Assembly: GCA_963592185.1 (NCBI GenBank)
Contig: CAVAVT010000007.1
Span: forward strand, 1 to 44,183
Length of the DNA stretch: 44,183 nucleotides
Origin: CAVAVT01 sp963592185
GTDB lineage: Bacteria > Bacillota > Negativicutes > Selenomonadales > Selenomonadaceae
Reading direction: 5' to 3'
The notes beneath the pieces are model-generated. The model made no database searches and was not told the DNA's origin. It was given only the letters and a program-made list of their open reading frames with translations. Below, piece by piece: positions 1-8,443 of this stretch (its first letter is position 1; each line of letters starts with the position of its first letter). The position numbers and the translations under genes were made by a program.

Positions 1-2
1 TC

Positions 3-377
3 ACCAATCTAAGTATACACTATAAGGATATTCCAGATGTTATCATGGTGTTTATATCCAGATTCGATATTTTCAAATCGGGAAAAGTGTTGTATCATGT
101 ATTCAAGACAACTGAGGAATGAGTGGATGAAGTGTGCGAAATCATTGAGAGAAATAGAGTCGATGCGATGATACAGGCCATGTTTTCACTCTGGAAAAAA
201 GGAAAGCTGACTGAACAAGAAGCGGCTGATGAAGTGGGGATAAGTCTTGAAAAAAGGCTGCGTCTAATTTGTCTGCACCATAATTCGTTCGTTTATGCCG
301 ACATAGTCAGGAATCGTAAGGCGATGCCTGGCTTTTTCTTTCATATGGAAATATTTTATCGGAGGTTAGATTTATGA
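3..377 (+). pseudogene. Remnant of Rpn-type PD-(D/E)XK nuclease / putative transposase gene
   Basis: The frame enters from the left edge and reads about 39 residues (motif IPDVIMVFISRFDIF, then a G...YHV stretch) to a TGA at 120-122. This resembles the late core of PD-(D/E)XK nuclease family transposase (Rpn/PDDEXK_2) proteins, which usually read LPE-x-YVIFI-x-END there. The same frame continues after the TGA from GTG 123. Residues DEVCEIIERN and KKGKLTEQEAADEVGISLE resemble the Rpn C-terminal tail with its small helical motif. The roughly 50 residues normally found between the two parts are absent, so an internal deletion plus an in-frame stop is the simplest reading. Sequence after about 265 looks like run-on. 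The family match is from memory, and the N-terminal catalytic part lies outside the window. Confidence 0.55.
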
Positions 378-964
378 TATTTAGTTGGAAGATTTCAAGC
401 AAAATTTTTGCTCTGGCTCTGGGGTTTATGCTGGTGATGGGAACAGGACTTTCCACAGCTGGGGCCACTGAAATTACCTTTGACTTTGACAAGCGTCCTC
501 AAAAACTTGGTACCAGCAATCAGATGACTGAGTATGAGGTTATTGAACAGGCAGCCAAGGCTGTGGGGTTCCAGCCATTGGATCTGCCAGAGGGGGTTCC
601 CTACAGGCAGATTAAGCTGATAGCCATCAATAATAAAACTGTTGAAGTAACCTACGAGAGAATCCAAGGCCTGTGGGAAACAAAGGACAGTGTAAGGGCA
701 CAGTTCACCGTCCGTACAGCAAGGCGCTCGGATGTAAAAAATGATGATGTCAGCGGAATCTATGGTCTGACCTGGGAAGAGGCAGATATTGCTGGCTTGA
801 AGGTTTACAAGACACAGCTTTCCAAACTCAGCTGGATTATCCGCTGGACCCAGGGTGATTATGCATACTCAGTTATGGGAAGGTTCATTGATGAGGCTAC
901 ATATAATGAGCTTATGACAGAACATATTCTTCCCTATGCTTTAGAAAAGAATGGCGCTCAATAA
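374..964 (+). CDS. Exported protein of unknown function
   Basis: This 196-residue protein starts at ATG 374 with a GGAGG ribosome site about 8 bases upstream. Residues 1-31 form a Sec signal peptide: basic start, hydrophobic core ALALGFMLVMGTGL and a likely signal-peptidase-I site after AGA. No lipobox cysteine is seen at the cleavage site. The mature part has no motif I can name with confidence. Its C-terminal half (Gly-x-Lys-Val-Tyr, then Ser-Trp-Ile-Ile-Arg-Trp-x-x-Gly-Asp-Tyr-x-Tyr-Ser) is weakly reminiscent of DUF4367-type domains of exported Bacillota proteins. It probably sits in the periplasm or at the cell surface. It overlaps the stop of the Rpn remnant by 4 bases and ends at a bidirectional terminator, so it appears monocistronic. 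The function is unknown. Confidence 0.8.
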   Translation: MIFSWKISSKIFALALGFMLVMGTGLSTAGATEITFDFDKRPQKLGTSNQMTEYEVIEQAAKAVGFQPLDLPEGVPYRQIKLIAINNKTVEVTYERIQGLWETKDSVRAQFTVRTARRSDVKNDDVSGIYGLTWEEADIAGLKVYKTQLSKLSWIIRWTQGDYAYSVMGRFIDEATYNELMTEHILPYALEKNGAQ

Positions 965-1002
965 AAAATACCGGGAGCAATTTGCGTTGCCCCCGGTATT
1001 TT
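965..1002. terminator. Bidirectional intrinsic terminator
   Basis: The arms at 965-980 and 987-1002 pair over about 15 bp with one A/C mismatch and a 6-base loop. There is an A-run on the left arm and a T-run on the right arm. It lies between two convergent genes and can stop transcription from both strands. Confidence 0.85.
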
Positions 1003-1007
1003 GCCTA

Positions 1008-2141
1008 TCAGGATAGTTTTTTTCGTCCGATGCGGAAGAATGGAGTGTGTACCAGCAGCAGTCTGCTGACAGCCCAGCTAAGGAATATTGCACCGATACA
1101 TGCAAGTATGTATTTGATGTAAAGGTTAAGCTCCAAAGGCTTTAACAGCCACACCAGATTCATGGCGAATATTTGGTGTACATAATAGATGGGGTAGGAT
1201 ACCTCTGACAGGGAGAAAAGCTTTTTCCCTGTAAAATTCAGGCTGGTGCCAAAAAATCCAAGGAGTCCGAAAAGTGCTGAGAAGCAGAAACAAGTTTTTA
1301 TCAGAGCACCTAAGAAAACTGCCTGCCACGGGTCAAGGCCTGTCTGAATCGTCTGTGGGAAGAGAACCGTTATTATATATATGAGAGACATTACTCCGAA
1401 GATGATAACCATGGAAACCTGCTCAGGCATGTAGCCGTCCTTTTCAAACCAGTGCCTTTTCCAGGCGAAAACACCTAGGAAGAAAACAGCCAGGTACATG
1501 GGAAGTCTGGTGGGCTGCAGTACAAGGATGTACAGGGGATGAATCCAGGTTCCGTCAGGTATGTGGCACAGAAGCCATCCAGTGGCTGCACTTACCAATA
1601 GAATGATTATAGCAAAGGTGATTCTTGAAGGGATTATAGGCGAGGGACTTTGCTCTGCCAACGAGGGACGTATTTTTACGGCTATGAACAGCAGCGCATA
1701 CAGGGCGGTCAGTCCCCCAAGGTACCAGTAATGGGCCTGCTGATAGGCATCTCCCCAGAACATGGTGGTGTAGTACTGCTCAAAGGGCAATGCAACATTA
1801 CGACTTGCAAACATAAGGTAGGTAATGAGCGGTGCTATGAAAATTGCACCAAATACCCATGGAATTATAATCCTTATAAGCTTGCTTTTCCAAAAGTCTT
1901 TGCCACTGTGTCTGGACAGTGACTTTATGCCAAAATATCCAGAGATAAAAAACATAACAGGCATGATGAATACATCAGCCCAAACGACAAATACTGTGAA
2001 TCCCATTGAATGGTCGGGATTGTCCACATACCACCAGGATGGGGCAAATTCCATGTAGCTCATTGCGGTATGAAATACCAACATAAGCAGGATTATGAAC
2101 AGCTTGAGATTATCCATAAAATCCATTCGATTTGAGGTCAA
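1008..2141 (-). CDS. Acyltransferase-3 family membrane protein
   Basis: This is an integral membrane protein with about ten hydrophobic helices. The N-terminal MDNLKLFIILLMLVFHTAMSY resembles the first helix of acyltransferase-3 (PF01757, OafA/WecH/OpgC-like) proteins, where the conserved His lies in the LVFH segment. Such enzymes move acyl groups, often acetyl or succinyl, onto surface polysaccharides or other acceptors; the substrate cannot be read from sequence. The longest frame starts at GTG 2150, but the AAGGAG site overlaps that codon. TTG at 2141 lies about 8 bases from it and is preferred; ATG 2126 is also possible. The gene is transcribed against its neighbours, shares the terminator at 965-1002, and is divergent from the DUF4321 gene across an AT-rich 140-base region. 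It is probably a single-gene unit. Confidence 0.85.
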   Translation of the reverse strand: MTSNRMDFMDNLKLFIILLMLVFHTAMSYMEFAPSWWYVDNPDHSMGFTVFVVWADVFIMPVMFFISGYFGIKSLSRHSGKDFWKSKLIRIIIPWVFGAIFIAPLITYLMFASRNVALPFEQYYTTMFWGDAYQQAHYWYLGGLTALYALLFIAVKIRPSLAEQSPSPIIPSRITFAIIILLVSAATGWLLCHIPDGTWIHPLYILVLQPTRLPMYLAVFFLGVFAWKRHWFEKDGYMPEQVSMVIIFGVMSLIYIITVLFPQTIQTGLDPWQAVFLGALIKTCFCFSALFGLLGFFGTSLNFTGKKLFSLSEVSYPIYYVHQIFAMNLVWLLKPLELNLYIKYILACIGAIFLSWAVSRLLLVHTPFFRIGRKKLS

Positions 2142-2282
2142 TTTCTTCACTCCTTACAATAATAAATATATATAAGACTATATTACAACTTTCTGAAATT
2201 TTAGGGAACAGCCATAGGAAATAATATATATATTGTTAAAACCATGTCATTTTGGTACCATAATGATATTGGAGGGATTGAG

Positions 2283-2555
2283 TTGAGTAGATTGATTGGT
2301 AGAAACAGTGGGATGCTCATTTTATTTGTGGTTATCGGTGCCATACTTGGAGGAATTCTTGGTGAGCTGCTGCGTGGAGTGGAGGCTCTTCAGGGGATAC
2401 TGCCTTATCTTGTGACAACATATCCTGTATTTGACATGAAACCAGTGGAGATAAATCTCTATGTCATAAAGCTCACTTTGGGCCTGAGTTTTACGCCAAA
2501 TCTCATGAGCATTATTGGTGTAGTGCTGGCTGTAGTGATTTTCAGACGTTATTAA
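2283..2555 (+). CDS. DUF4321 domain-containing small membrane protein
   Basis: This small protein of 90 residues has two hydrophobic segments: residues about 9-28 (Gly-rich, with GGILGELLRG at its end) and the C-terminal 25 residues (LMSIIGVVLAVVIFRRY). The middle contains YPVFDMKPVEINLYVIKLTLG. The arrangement matches DUF4321, a short family common in Bacillota and often next to maf and radC. An upstream ATG at 2244 is in frame, but GGAGGG at 2271-2276 lies 6 bases before TTG 2283 and decides the start. The gene ends 12 bases before maf and is probably co-transcribed with it. The function is unknown; a membrane role alongside the shape genes is only a guess from location. Confidence 0.8.
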   Translation: MSRLIGRNSGMLILFVVIGAILGGILGELLRGVEALQGILPYLVTTYPVFDMKPVEINLYVIKLTLGLSFTPNLMSIIGVVLAVVIFRRY

Positions 2556-2567
2556 TGGGAGATATAA

Positions 2568-3188
2568 ATGATAATTCTAGCATCGGCTTCTCCAAGGAGA
2601 AGTGAGCTGCTTAAACAGATAGACTGTGATTTTAGAGTTGAGGCAGCAGACGTTGATGAGGTATCCGGGGATGATTATTCACCGGAGGAACTAGGGGTAG
2701 TTAATGCCCGCCGCAAGGCACAGGCCATATCAAAGCTCTATCCGGATATTCCGGTGCTTGGAGCTGATACCGTAGTGTCCTTGGACGGTCATATATATGG
2801 CAAGCCGAAGAATGCTGAGGATGCCTGCGCTATGCTGGGAAAGCTTTCTGGACGGAAGCATCTGGTGTCAACAGGCATTGCTTTTTCCTGGAATGGCAGT
2901 ACATGGGAAGATTATTCGATGACATGGGTGTATTTTGCGGAAATGACAACTGAGCAGATTACACGATATGTGAATACGGGAGAGCCACTCGATAAGGCCG
3001 GATCCTATGGGATTCAGGGCAGAGCTGCTGCCTACATTAAAAAGATTGATGGCTCCTATTCCAATGTCGTCGGGCTGCCGCTTCACAGCACGATTCAGCT
3101 GGCTGAGAAAGCGGGGATAGATCTCTATGGCAATTATGGTACGGGACTTGCCGTCCATGGAAAGACCGAGGGAAAGACTGCTTTGTGA
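2568..3188 (+). CDS. maf: Maf family nucleoside triphosphate pyrophosphatase
   Basis: Maf proteins hydrolyse non-canonical or modified nucleoside triphosphates (dTTP/UTP and similar) to monophosphates and have been linked to septum formation. The signature ILASASPRRSELL is at residues 3-15, followed by ADTVVSLDG and GKPKNAEDACAML, then the GSYGIQGRAA segment and VGLPL near the end. At 206 residues it is slightly longer than usual because the C-terminus runs into the next gene. The overlap with radC is 62 bases, far more than the 4-base overlaps elsewhere in the window. It follows the DUF4321 gene by 12 bases. Location before radC-mreBCD is the standard Bacillota arrangement. Confidence 0.95.
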   Translation: MIILASASPRRSELLKQIDCDFRVEAADVDEVSGDDYSPEELGVVNARRKAQAISKLYPDIPVLGADTVVSLDGHIYGKPKNAEDACAMLGKLSGRKHLVSTGIAFSWNGSTWEDYSMTWVYFAEMTTEQITRYVNTGEPLDKAGSYGIQGRAAAYIKKIDGSYSNVVGLPLHSTIQLAEKAGIDLYGNYGTGLAVHGKTEGKTAL

Positions 3189-3813
3189 AGGGGCTGGAGC
3201 CCTAAGTAATGCTGAACTATTAGCTGTGCTGCTCCGTACAGGGACAACCCAGCAATCAGCATTGGGACTGGCTGAGGAGCTTTTATCAAGTTTCCAGGAG
3301 TCTGGTATTGCCGGTTTCGTGGGAAAATCTCCAGAGGAGCTGGCAGAAATCAAAGGTGTGGGAAAAGTAAAGGCAGCGACCATTTTGGCTGCTGTGGAAC
3401 TAGGCAGGCGGACCTATGAACAGGGGACAGCCCAGCGGGCGGTTATCAGAAGCCCGGAGGATGCTGCTCTATATGCCATGCCAAAGCTTCGCTATGAGCG
3501 CAGGGAGCACTTCAGTGTGATGCTTCTCAATACGAAAAATCAGGTTTTGGGAATGCCGGTGGTGTCTGTAGGGAGTCTTACAGCATCGATTGTACATCCC
3601 AGAGAGGTTTTTCATGAGGCGATAAGCCGCTCGGCCGCATCTATGATACTGTTTCACAATCATCCCAGCGGTGACCCAACACCCAGCAGAGAAGATTTGT
3701 CCGTAACTCAGAGGCTTGTGAAAGTTGGCAGGATAATGGATGTTCCAGTGGTGGATCACATTATCATAGGAGATAATCGTTTTATAAGCATGAAAAAGGA
3801 AGGGATGCTGTGA
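3127..3813 (+). CDS. radC: RadC family JAB/MPN-domain protein
   Basis: RadC-like proteins have an N-terminal helix-hairpin-helix-like region (ALSNAELLAVLLRTGT and the IKGVGKVKAATILA segment) and a C-terminal JAB/MPN metalloprotease-like domain. The catalytic-type motif HNHPSGDPTPSREDL is present, with His-x-His, Ser and Asp. Despite the name, a direct DNA-repair role is not supported for the family; the cellular function is unsettled. The length, 228 residues, is normal. ATG 3127 and ATG 3136 are both possible starts; GGGGAT about 10 bases before 3127 favours the first, and both lie inside maf. The stop codon is embedded in an intrinsic terminator, which closes the maf-radC unit. Confidence 0.93.
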   Translation: MAIMVRDLPSMERPRERLLCEGAGALSNAELLAVLLRTGTTQQSALGLAEELLSSFQESGIAGFVGKSPEELAEIKGVGKVKAATILAAVELGRRTYEQGTAQRAVIRSPEDAALYAMPKLRYERREHFSVMLLNTKNQVLGMPVVSVGSLTASIVHPREVFHEAISRSAASMILFHNHPSGDPTPSREDLSVTQRLVKVGRIMDVPVVDHIIIGDNRFISMKKEGML

Positions 3814-3833
3814 GCTTCGGCTCATGGCATTTT
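3805..3833 (+). terminator. Intrinsic terminator overlapping radC stop
   Basis: The arms 3805-3815 and 3820-3830 pair through a stable TTCG tetraloop, then a short T-run follows. The radC TGA (3811-3813) lies within the left arm. It separates maf-radC from the mre operon. Confidence 0.75.
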
Positions 3834-3862
3834 CCTGCGTAACAATTAATTTTAAAAATATC

Positions 3863-3891
3863 TTTTATGCCGGACTCATTTATATTATAAT
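3863..3891 (+). promoter_or_regulatory. Candidate promoter for the mre operon
   Basis: A perfect TATAAT lies at 3886-3891 in an AT-rich gap after the radC terminator. The matching -35 (TTTTAT at 3863-3868, 17-base spacer) is poor. Placement is reasonable, with a leader of about 100 bases before mreB. Only the -10 is convincing. Confidence 0.4.
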
Positions 3892-3994
3892 ATCTTAGGT
3901 TATAGTCTTTTTTATATAGTGTGAAATTAACAGCGGTTAATCAAAAAGGCTGTTTCATATTTTTTTAGGATTTTGAAGGGAGAATTATTGCGGT

Positions 3995-5035
3995 ATGTGG
4001 AATTTGTTTGGCGGTTTTTCACATGATATGGGAATTGATTTGGGAACAGCAAATACCTTGGTACATGTAAAGGGAAAGGGCATTGTTCTTCGTGAGCCAT
4101 CTGTTGTGGCTATTAAAAGCGATAACGGGGAGGTTCTGGCTGTAGGTCAGGAGGCAAAGCGTATGCTGGGCCGTACTCCTGGAAATATAGTCGCAATTCG
4201 TCCTATGAAGGACGGCGTAATTGCTGACTTTGACGTTACACAGGCGATGCTGAAGTATTTCATCCGCAAGGCTATGAACACTAAATCCTTTGTACGTCCC
4301 CGTGTGGTTGTAGGTGTTCCATCCGGTGTAACTGAGGTTGAGAAGCGTGCGGTAATAGATGCAGCACAGCAGGCTGGCGCTCGTGAGGCATATCTCATTG
4401 AGGAACCTATGGCTGCAGCAATCGGTGCAGGTCTTCCTGTAGAGGAAGCTACCGGAAGCATGGTTGTTGATATTGGCGGCGGCACCACTGAAATTGCTGT
4501 AATCTCTCTGGGCGGCATTGTAACAAGCTGTTCCATCCGCATTGGCGGCGATGAGATGGATTCTGCTATTGTTCAGTATATTAAGCGTATGTACAGTCTT
4601 ATGATTGGTGAGCGTACAGCTGAGGAAATCAAGATGACAATTGGTACCGCAATGGCGGATGAATCCAATCCTAGGACCATGGATATTCGTGGCCGTGACC
4701 TGGTAAGCGGACTTCCTAAGAACCTGACCATTCAGGAAAATGAGATACGTGATGCGTTAAGCGAGCCTATTTATAAGATTATTGATGCTGTAAAGAGCAC
4801 TTTGGAGAAGACTCCGCCTGAGCTTGCAGCGGATGTTATGGATCACGGCATTATGATGACCGGCGGCGGTGCACTTCTTTCCAACTTGGACAAGCTGCTT
4901 TCCCATGAGACCGGAATGCCGGTACTGGTGGCAGAGGATCCACTTTCCTGTGTAGGCGAAGGAACTGGCCGTTCATTGGAAAATATCGAGCTTTTGAAGC
5001 GCGTTGTTATGGCATCTAAGAAGATGAGAGCATGA
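3995..5035 (+). CDS. mreB: Rod shape-determining protein MreB
   Basis: This is the bacterial actin homologue that forms membrane-bound filaments guiding lateral wall synthesis with MreC, MreD, RodA and PBP2. Residues 11-25 (MGIDLGTANTLVHVK) are the phosphate-1 ATP-binding motif, and VVDIGGGTTEIAV near residue 158 is phosphate-2. IEEPMAAAIGAGLPV is the connect-1 region and MMTGGGALLSNL the adenosine motif. The length of 346 residues is normal. The N-terminal MWNLFGGFS is a short amphipathic membrane-targeting stretch. ATG 3995 follows a purine-rich GGGAGAA site about 13 bases upstream. The stop overlaps the mreC start by 4 bases (ATGA), showing translational coupling. Confidence 0.97.
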   Translation: MWNLFGGFSHDMGIDLGTANTLVHVKGKGIVLREPSVVAIKSDNGEVLAVGQEAKRMLGRTPGNIVAIRPMKDGVIADFDVTQAMLKYFIRKAMNTKSFVRPRVVVGVPSGVTEVEKRAVIDAAQQAGAREAYLIEEPMAAAIGAGLPVEEATGSMVVDIGGGTTEIAVISLGGIVTSCSIRIGGDEMDSAIVQYIKRMYSLMIGERTAEEIKMTIGTAMADESNPRTMDIRGRDLVSGLPKNLTIQENEIRDALSEPIYKIIDAVKSTLEKTPPELAADVMDHGIMMTGGGALLSNLDKLLSHETGMPVLVAEDPLSCVGEGTGRSLENIELLKRVVMASKKMRA

Positions 5036-5955
5036 GCAGAGTACGACGGGATAGGAATTCAGCAAAGAAAAAATGGATACTGGTCTTCGTCATAGTCAGT
5101 GTGTTCTGCATAATATTTTTCTCAGCCAGGGGGAGCTTCCGTACTCCGGTTGTCAGCCCTGTGGTGAGTACAATATTCATGCCTTTTCAGAGGGCTGTAG
5201 CCTGGGCAGGCAGCCAGATTAATTACGTGACCTCAAGCATCTGGGATGTGGTTACTGTCCATAGGCAGAACAAGATGCTGAGGAATGAAGTCGTACAGCT
5301 TCGTCAGCAAAACCTGCAGGCTGCGGAATACGCTGCGGAGAATGAAAGACTTCGTGCCCTGCTGGATTATAAAAATTCATCCGCCCAGTTCGATATGGTG
5401 GCTGCAAAGGTTATCGGCAGGGAGTCTGCCACCTGGAGCAGCATGATGACTATTAACCGTGGAAGCCGTGATGGCATAGCTGTAAATATGCCTGTTGTAA
5501 ATGCCCAGGGGCTTGTGGGGAAAGTTATTGAGGTGGGTCCTTATTCTTCAAAGGTTCAGCTGATTTTGGACCCAAGATCCTCTGTAGGAACGCTGGTTCA
5601 GCGTGTTGAGGCAAGGGTTGCCGGTATTGTTCAGGGCGATTCCTCCAATCCTACCATGCCGAGGATGGTAAACATCCCCAAGGATGCAGATGTGGTAGAG
5701 GGCGATGTTATTATAACATCAGGTTTTGGCGGAATATATCCAAAGGGACTTGTTGTGGGTCTTGTGGACAATATCAAGTATGATAGCGGTGGTCTTTTGA
5801 AAATTGCATTGCTGGAAACAGCGGTAGATTTTCAGAAGCTGGAGGATGTAATGGTGATTACAGCTTCAAGGGAGGCTCCACCACAGGTAATGGTGCCGCC
5901 ACCTAAAACTCCAGGAACAGAAGATGACTCGGCGGACAGTGATTCGGAGGGCTGA
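5032..5955 (+). CDS. mreC: Rod shape-determining protein MreC
   Basis: MreC is a bitopic scaffold protein that activates PBP2 and links MreB to the periplasmic wall machinery. A single membrane helix lies at about residues 14-32 (WILVFVIVSVFCIIFFSA). It is followed by a coiled coil (about 75-110, from NKMLRNEVVQLRQQNLQAAE) and the two beta-barrel domains (from MVAAKVIGRESATW). The last 25 residues are rich in Pro, Asp and Ser and look disordered. The length is 307 residues, typical for Bacillota. It starts in the mreB stop (ATGA) and is followed 5 bases later by mreD. Confidence 0.95.
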   Translation: MSRVRRDRNSAKKKWILVFVIVSVFCIIFFSARGSFRTPVVSPVVSTIFMPFQRAVAWAGSQINYVTSSIWDVVTVHRQNKMLRNEVVQLRQQNLQAAEYAAENERLRALLDYKNSSAQFDMVAAKVIGRESATWSSMMTINRGSRDGIAVNMPVVNAQGLVGKVIEVGPYSSKVQLILDPRSSVGTLVQRVEARVAGIVQGDSSNPTMPRMVNIPKDADVVEGDVIITSGFGGIYPKGLVVGLVDNIKYDSGGLLKIALLETAVDFQKLEDVMVITASREAPPQVMVPPPKTPGTEDDSADSDSEG

Positions 5956-5960
5956 GACAA

Positions 5961-6470
5961 ATGACATTGCGCAGTTTTAGTATGTGGGCAGCTCTGATTT
6001 GCGGAGCCCTTGTACTGCAGACCTCCATATTGCCGCTGATTGCCTATAAGGGAATAGGTCCCGATCTCATATTGCTGATAGTTGTGGCTGTAAGCTTTCT
6101 GTGCGGTCCGAGAATCGGATTTTTTGTTGGATTTATAGCAGGATTGATACAGGATTTGGTGACGGGAACATTTTTTGGAACCAATATTTTCAGCAAGATG
6201 CTTTTAGGTGGTTTTTGCGGAGTATTTTCCACAAAAATCTTTAAGGAACAGTTTTTTCTGCCACTGTTTTCTGCAGCGGGAGCAACTGTTATGAACTATT
6301 TGATTTTAGCGGTTCTTATGTTATTATTAGGATATCGCTTTAATCCGATTTTACAGATTCAGACCATGCTTATACCAATGCTTTGCTACAATCTGGTGTT
6401 TGCGTGGCCCATGTATTGCCTTGTCAGGACGGTATGTGCCAAGACAACGGAAAAGAATAATGATTACTGA
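5961..6470 (+). CDS. mreD: Rod shape-determining protein MreD
   Basis: This is an integral membrane component of the elongasome. It has 169 residues with five to six hydrophobic helices and few charges, typical for the family. The segment GPDLILLIVVAVSFLCG followed by GFIAGLIQDLVTGTFFGTN is the most recognisable MreD region (the G-L-x-x-D motif). It starts 5 bases after mreC, with the GGAGG in the mreC tail serving as ribosome site. A hairpin follows the stop before mrdA. Confidence 0.92.
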   Translation: MTLRSFSMWAALICGALVLQTSILPLIAYKGIGPDLILLIVVAVSFLCGPRIGFFVGFIAGLIQDLVTGTFFGTNIFSKMLLGGFCGVFSTKIFKEQFFLPLFSAAGATVMNYLILAVLMLLLGYRFNPILQIQTMLIPMLCYNLVFAWPMYCLVRTVCAKTTEKNNDY

Positions 6471-6476
6471 CAGATT

Positions 6477-6498
6477 AAGGCACCTTTTTAGGTGCCTT
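6477..6498 (+). terminator. Intra-operon hairpin between mreD and mrdA
   Basis: A perfect 8-bp stem (AAGGCACC with GGTGCCTT) closes a 6-base T-rich loop. No clear T-run follows, so it may be a weak terminator, an RNase processing site or a stabilising structure rather than a full stop. Confidence 0.5.
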
Positions 6499-6524
6499 GC
6501 TTATTGATTAGAGGAGAGATTCTC

Positions 6525-8357
6525 TTGACGGAAAATTCCACCAGCAGCTATGGTACCCGGCTAAGGGTGCTTTCCTGGATTATAGTTCTCATAATAGGCG
6601 TGCTCATTGCAAGGGTGGCATATCTGCAGATTTATGAGGGCGATTATTATGTCGGGCTGGCAGACGGCAACAGAATACGAATAATACCTTCCATGGCACC
6701 AAGGGGAACTTTTTATGATAGAAATGGAAATCTTCTTGTGACCAACAGACCTGGTTTTGCGGTATCACTCATGCCTTTGCAGGGAGCTGTGCCGGATGAG
6801 GTTATCGACAGGCTGGCAGATTTATTAAAAATGCCAAGGGAGGATATAACCAGCAAGATAGATTCCCATGTGGGCTTTGATCCAATCCGCATAAAAAGCG
6901 ATATTGGTCCGGATATTATGACCATAATAGAGGAACAAAAGGACTTATACCCTGGAGTTGTCATAGAAAAGCAGCCTATCCGTAATTATATCTACAAGGA
7001 CCATGGCGCCCATGCCTTTGGCTATGTCAGTGAAATCAGCGATGCTGAGCTGGAAAAGCGCAAGGAAGAGGGATATAAAAGCGGAGATATAATAGGAAAG
7101 TTTGGCCTTGAAAAAATCTATGACAAATATATCCGTGGGGAAAATGGCGGCGAGCAGGTTGAGGTTGATGTAAGCGGCAAGCCGGTGCAGGTTCTGGGTC
7201 AGAAAGATACTGTTCCTGGAAATGACCTGATTCTCACCATAGATCAGAATATTCAGCTGGCAGCTGAAAAGGCTGTGGACGAACAGCTGAAAAAAATACA
7301 CGCCAATGCGGCAGCGGCGATTGTAATGAATCCCCAGACTGGAGAAATTCTTGCAATGGTCAGCCGTCCGGCATTTGATCCAAACCTTTTTGCCGGAGGT
7401 ATCTCCACCAAGGAGTGGAAGAAAATCAACGAAAATCCTTATTACCCAATGGATAATAAGGCGATTACCGGTGAGTATCCGCCAGGTTCTACATTTAAAA
7501 TCGTAACAGGTACTGCAGCTCTGGCAATGGGAAAGGTAACTCCAGAGGAAAAAATTCTCGATACTGGACACCATTGGATTATTGATAAGGGAAATGCTGA
7601 CGGCGAGGCATTGGGCTGGATTAACTTCAAGGAAGCAATGGCACATTCCGATAATGTTTATTTCTATGAAATGGGCAACCGTCTGGGAATAGACAATATT
7701 GAAAAGTATGCCCGGATGTTTGGCCTTGGTGAAAAGACAGGCATAGACCTTCCATATGAATCTGAGGGACTGGTTGCCTGCAAGGCTTATAAGAAAAGGG
7801 TCTACGACGAGGACTGGTATCTTTCAGAGACTTTTGATGCTGCCATTGGACAGGGATTTAACCTTGTAACTCCGCTGCAGGCGGCAATGATTATGAGTGA
7901 AATCGCTGCCGACGGCAAGCGTTTCAGACCCCATCTGGTACAGAAAATTGTGGCGCCGGATGGAACCGTTGTGCAGGAATTTCAGCCTGAGCTGCTGAGC
8001 ACACTGGATGTGTCTCATTCTATTATCAGCCTAGTACAGGAAGGTCTGAGAGATGTTACCAAGTATGGTACTGCAGCTGCAGTATTCGGTAAAAATTTCC
8101 CTGTGGACATTGCCGGCAAGACTGGTACAGCAGAGAATCCCCATGGAAGAGACCATGGATGGTTTGTGGCATACGGTCCCTTCGATAATCCTAATATTGT
8201 GGTGGCTGTTATCGTGGAGCAGGGAGGATACGGTTCACAGTCAGCGGTTCCTATTGGAAAGAAGATTATCGAAGCCGCCTTTGGCATAGCAGATCCTTCG
8301 GCTGTTGCAAAAGAGGAAAGCAAGGCAGAGGCTATGAAAAAAACTGGGGGACATTAA
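6525..8357 (+). CDS. mrdA: Penicillin-binding protein 2 (elongation transpeptidase)
   Basis: This class B PBP cross-links peptidoglycan during rod elongation, working with RodA. One N-terminal membrane helix (SWIIVLIIGVLIARVAYL) is followed by the dimerisation domain beginning near RIRIIPSMAPRGTFYDRNG. The transpeptidase domain has the active-site motif STFK (Ser about residue 322), the SDN motif in AHSDNVYFYEMG and KTGT in IAGKTGTAENP. At 610 residues it is normal length. A longer frame opens at 6492, inside a hairpin. GAGGAGAG at 6511-6518 placed 6 bases before TTG 6525 identifies the true start. It lies downstream of mreBCD and ends just before a terminator. Confidence 0.94.
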   Translation: MTENSTSSYGTRLRVLSWIIVLIIGVLIARVAYLQIYEGDYYVGLADGNRIRIIPSMAPRGTFYDRNGNLLVTNRPGFAVSLMPLQGAVPDEVIDRLADLLKMPREDITSKIDSHVGFDPIRIKSDIGPDIMTIIEEQKDLYPGVVIEKQPIRNYIYKDHGAHAFGYVSEISDAELEKRKEEGYKSGDIIGKFGLEKIYDKYIRGENGGEQVEVDVSGKPVQVLGQKDTVPGNDLILTIDQNIQLAAEKAVDEQLKKIHANAAAAIVMNPQTGEILAMVSRPAFDPNLFAGGISTKEWKKINENPYYPMDNKAITGEYPPGSTFKIVTGTAALAMGKVTPEEKILDTGHHWIIDKGNADGEALGWINFKEAMAHSDNVYFYEMGNRLGIDNIEKYARMFGLGEKTGIDLPYESEGLVACKAYKKRVYDEDWYLSETFDAAIGQGFNLVTPLQAAMIMSEIAADGKRFRPHLVQKIVAPDGTVVQEFQPELLSTLDVSHSIISLVQEGLRDVTKYGTAAAVFGKNFPVDIAGKTGTAENPHGRDHGWFVAYGPFDNPNIVVAVIVEQGGYGSQSAVPIGKKIIEAAFGIADPSAVAKEESKAEAMKKTGGH

Positions 8358-8360
8358 TGT

Positions 8361-8390
8361 AAAATCCTTCATATATTTTGAAGGGTTTTT
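8361..8390 (+). terminator. Intrinsic terminator after mrdA
   Basis: An 11-bp stem (8361-8371 with 8379-8389) including one G-T pair encloses a 7-base loop. The right arm runs into a T-tract. It separates mreBCD-mrdA from minCDE. Confidence 0.8.
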
Positions 8391-8443
8391 CACCCTATGG
8401 GACGAACTTGAATAAGTGATAGCATTAATTTGCGGAGATGAGG

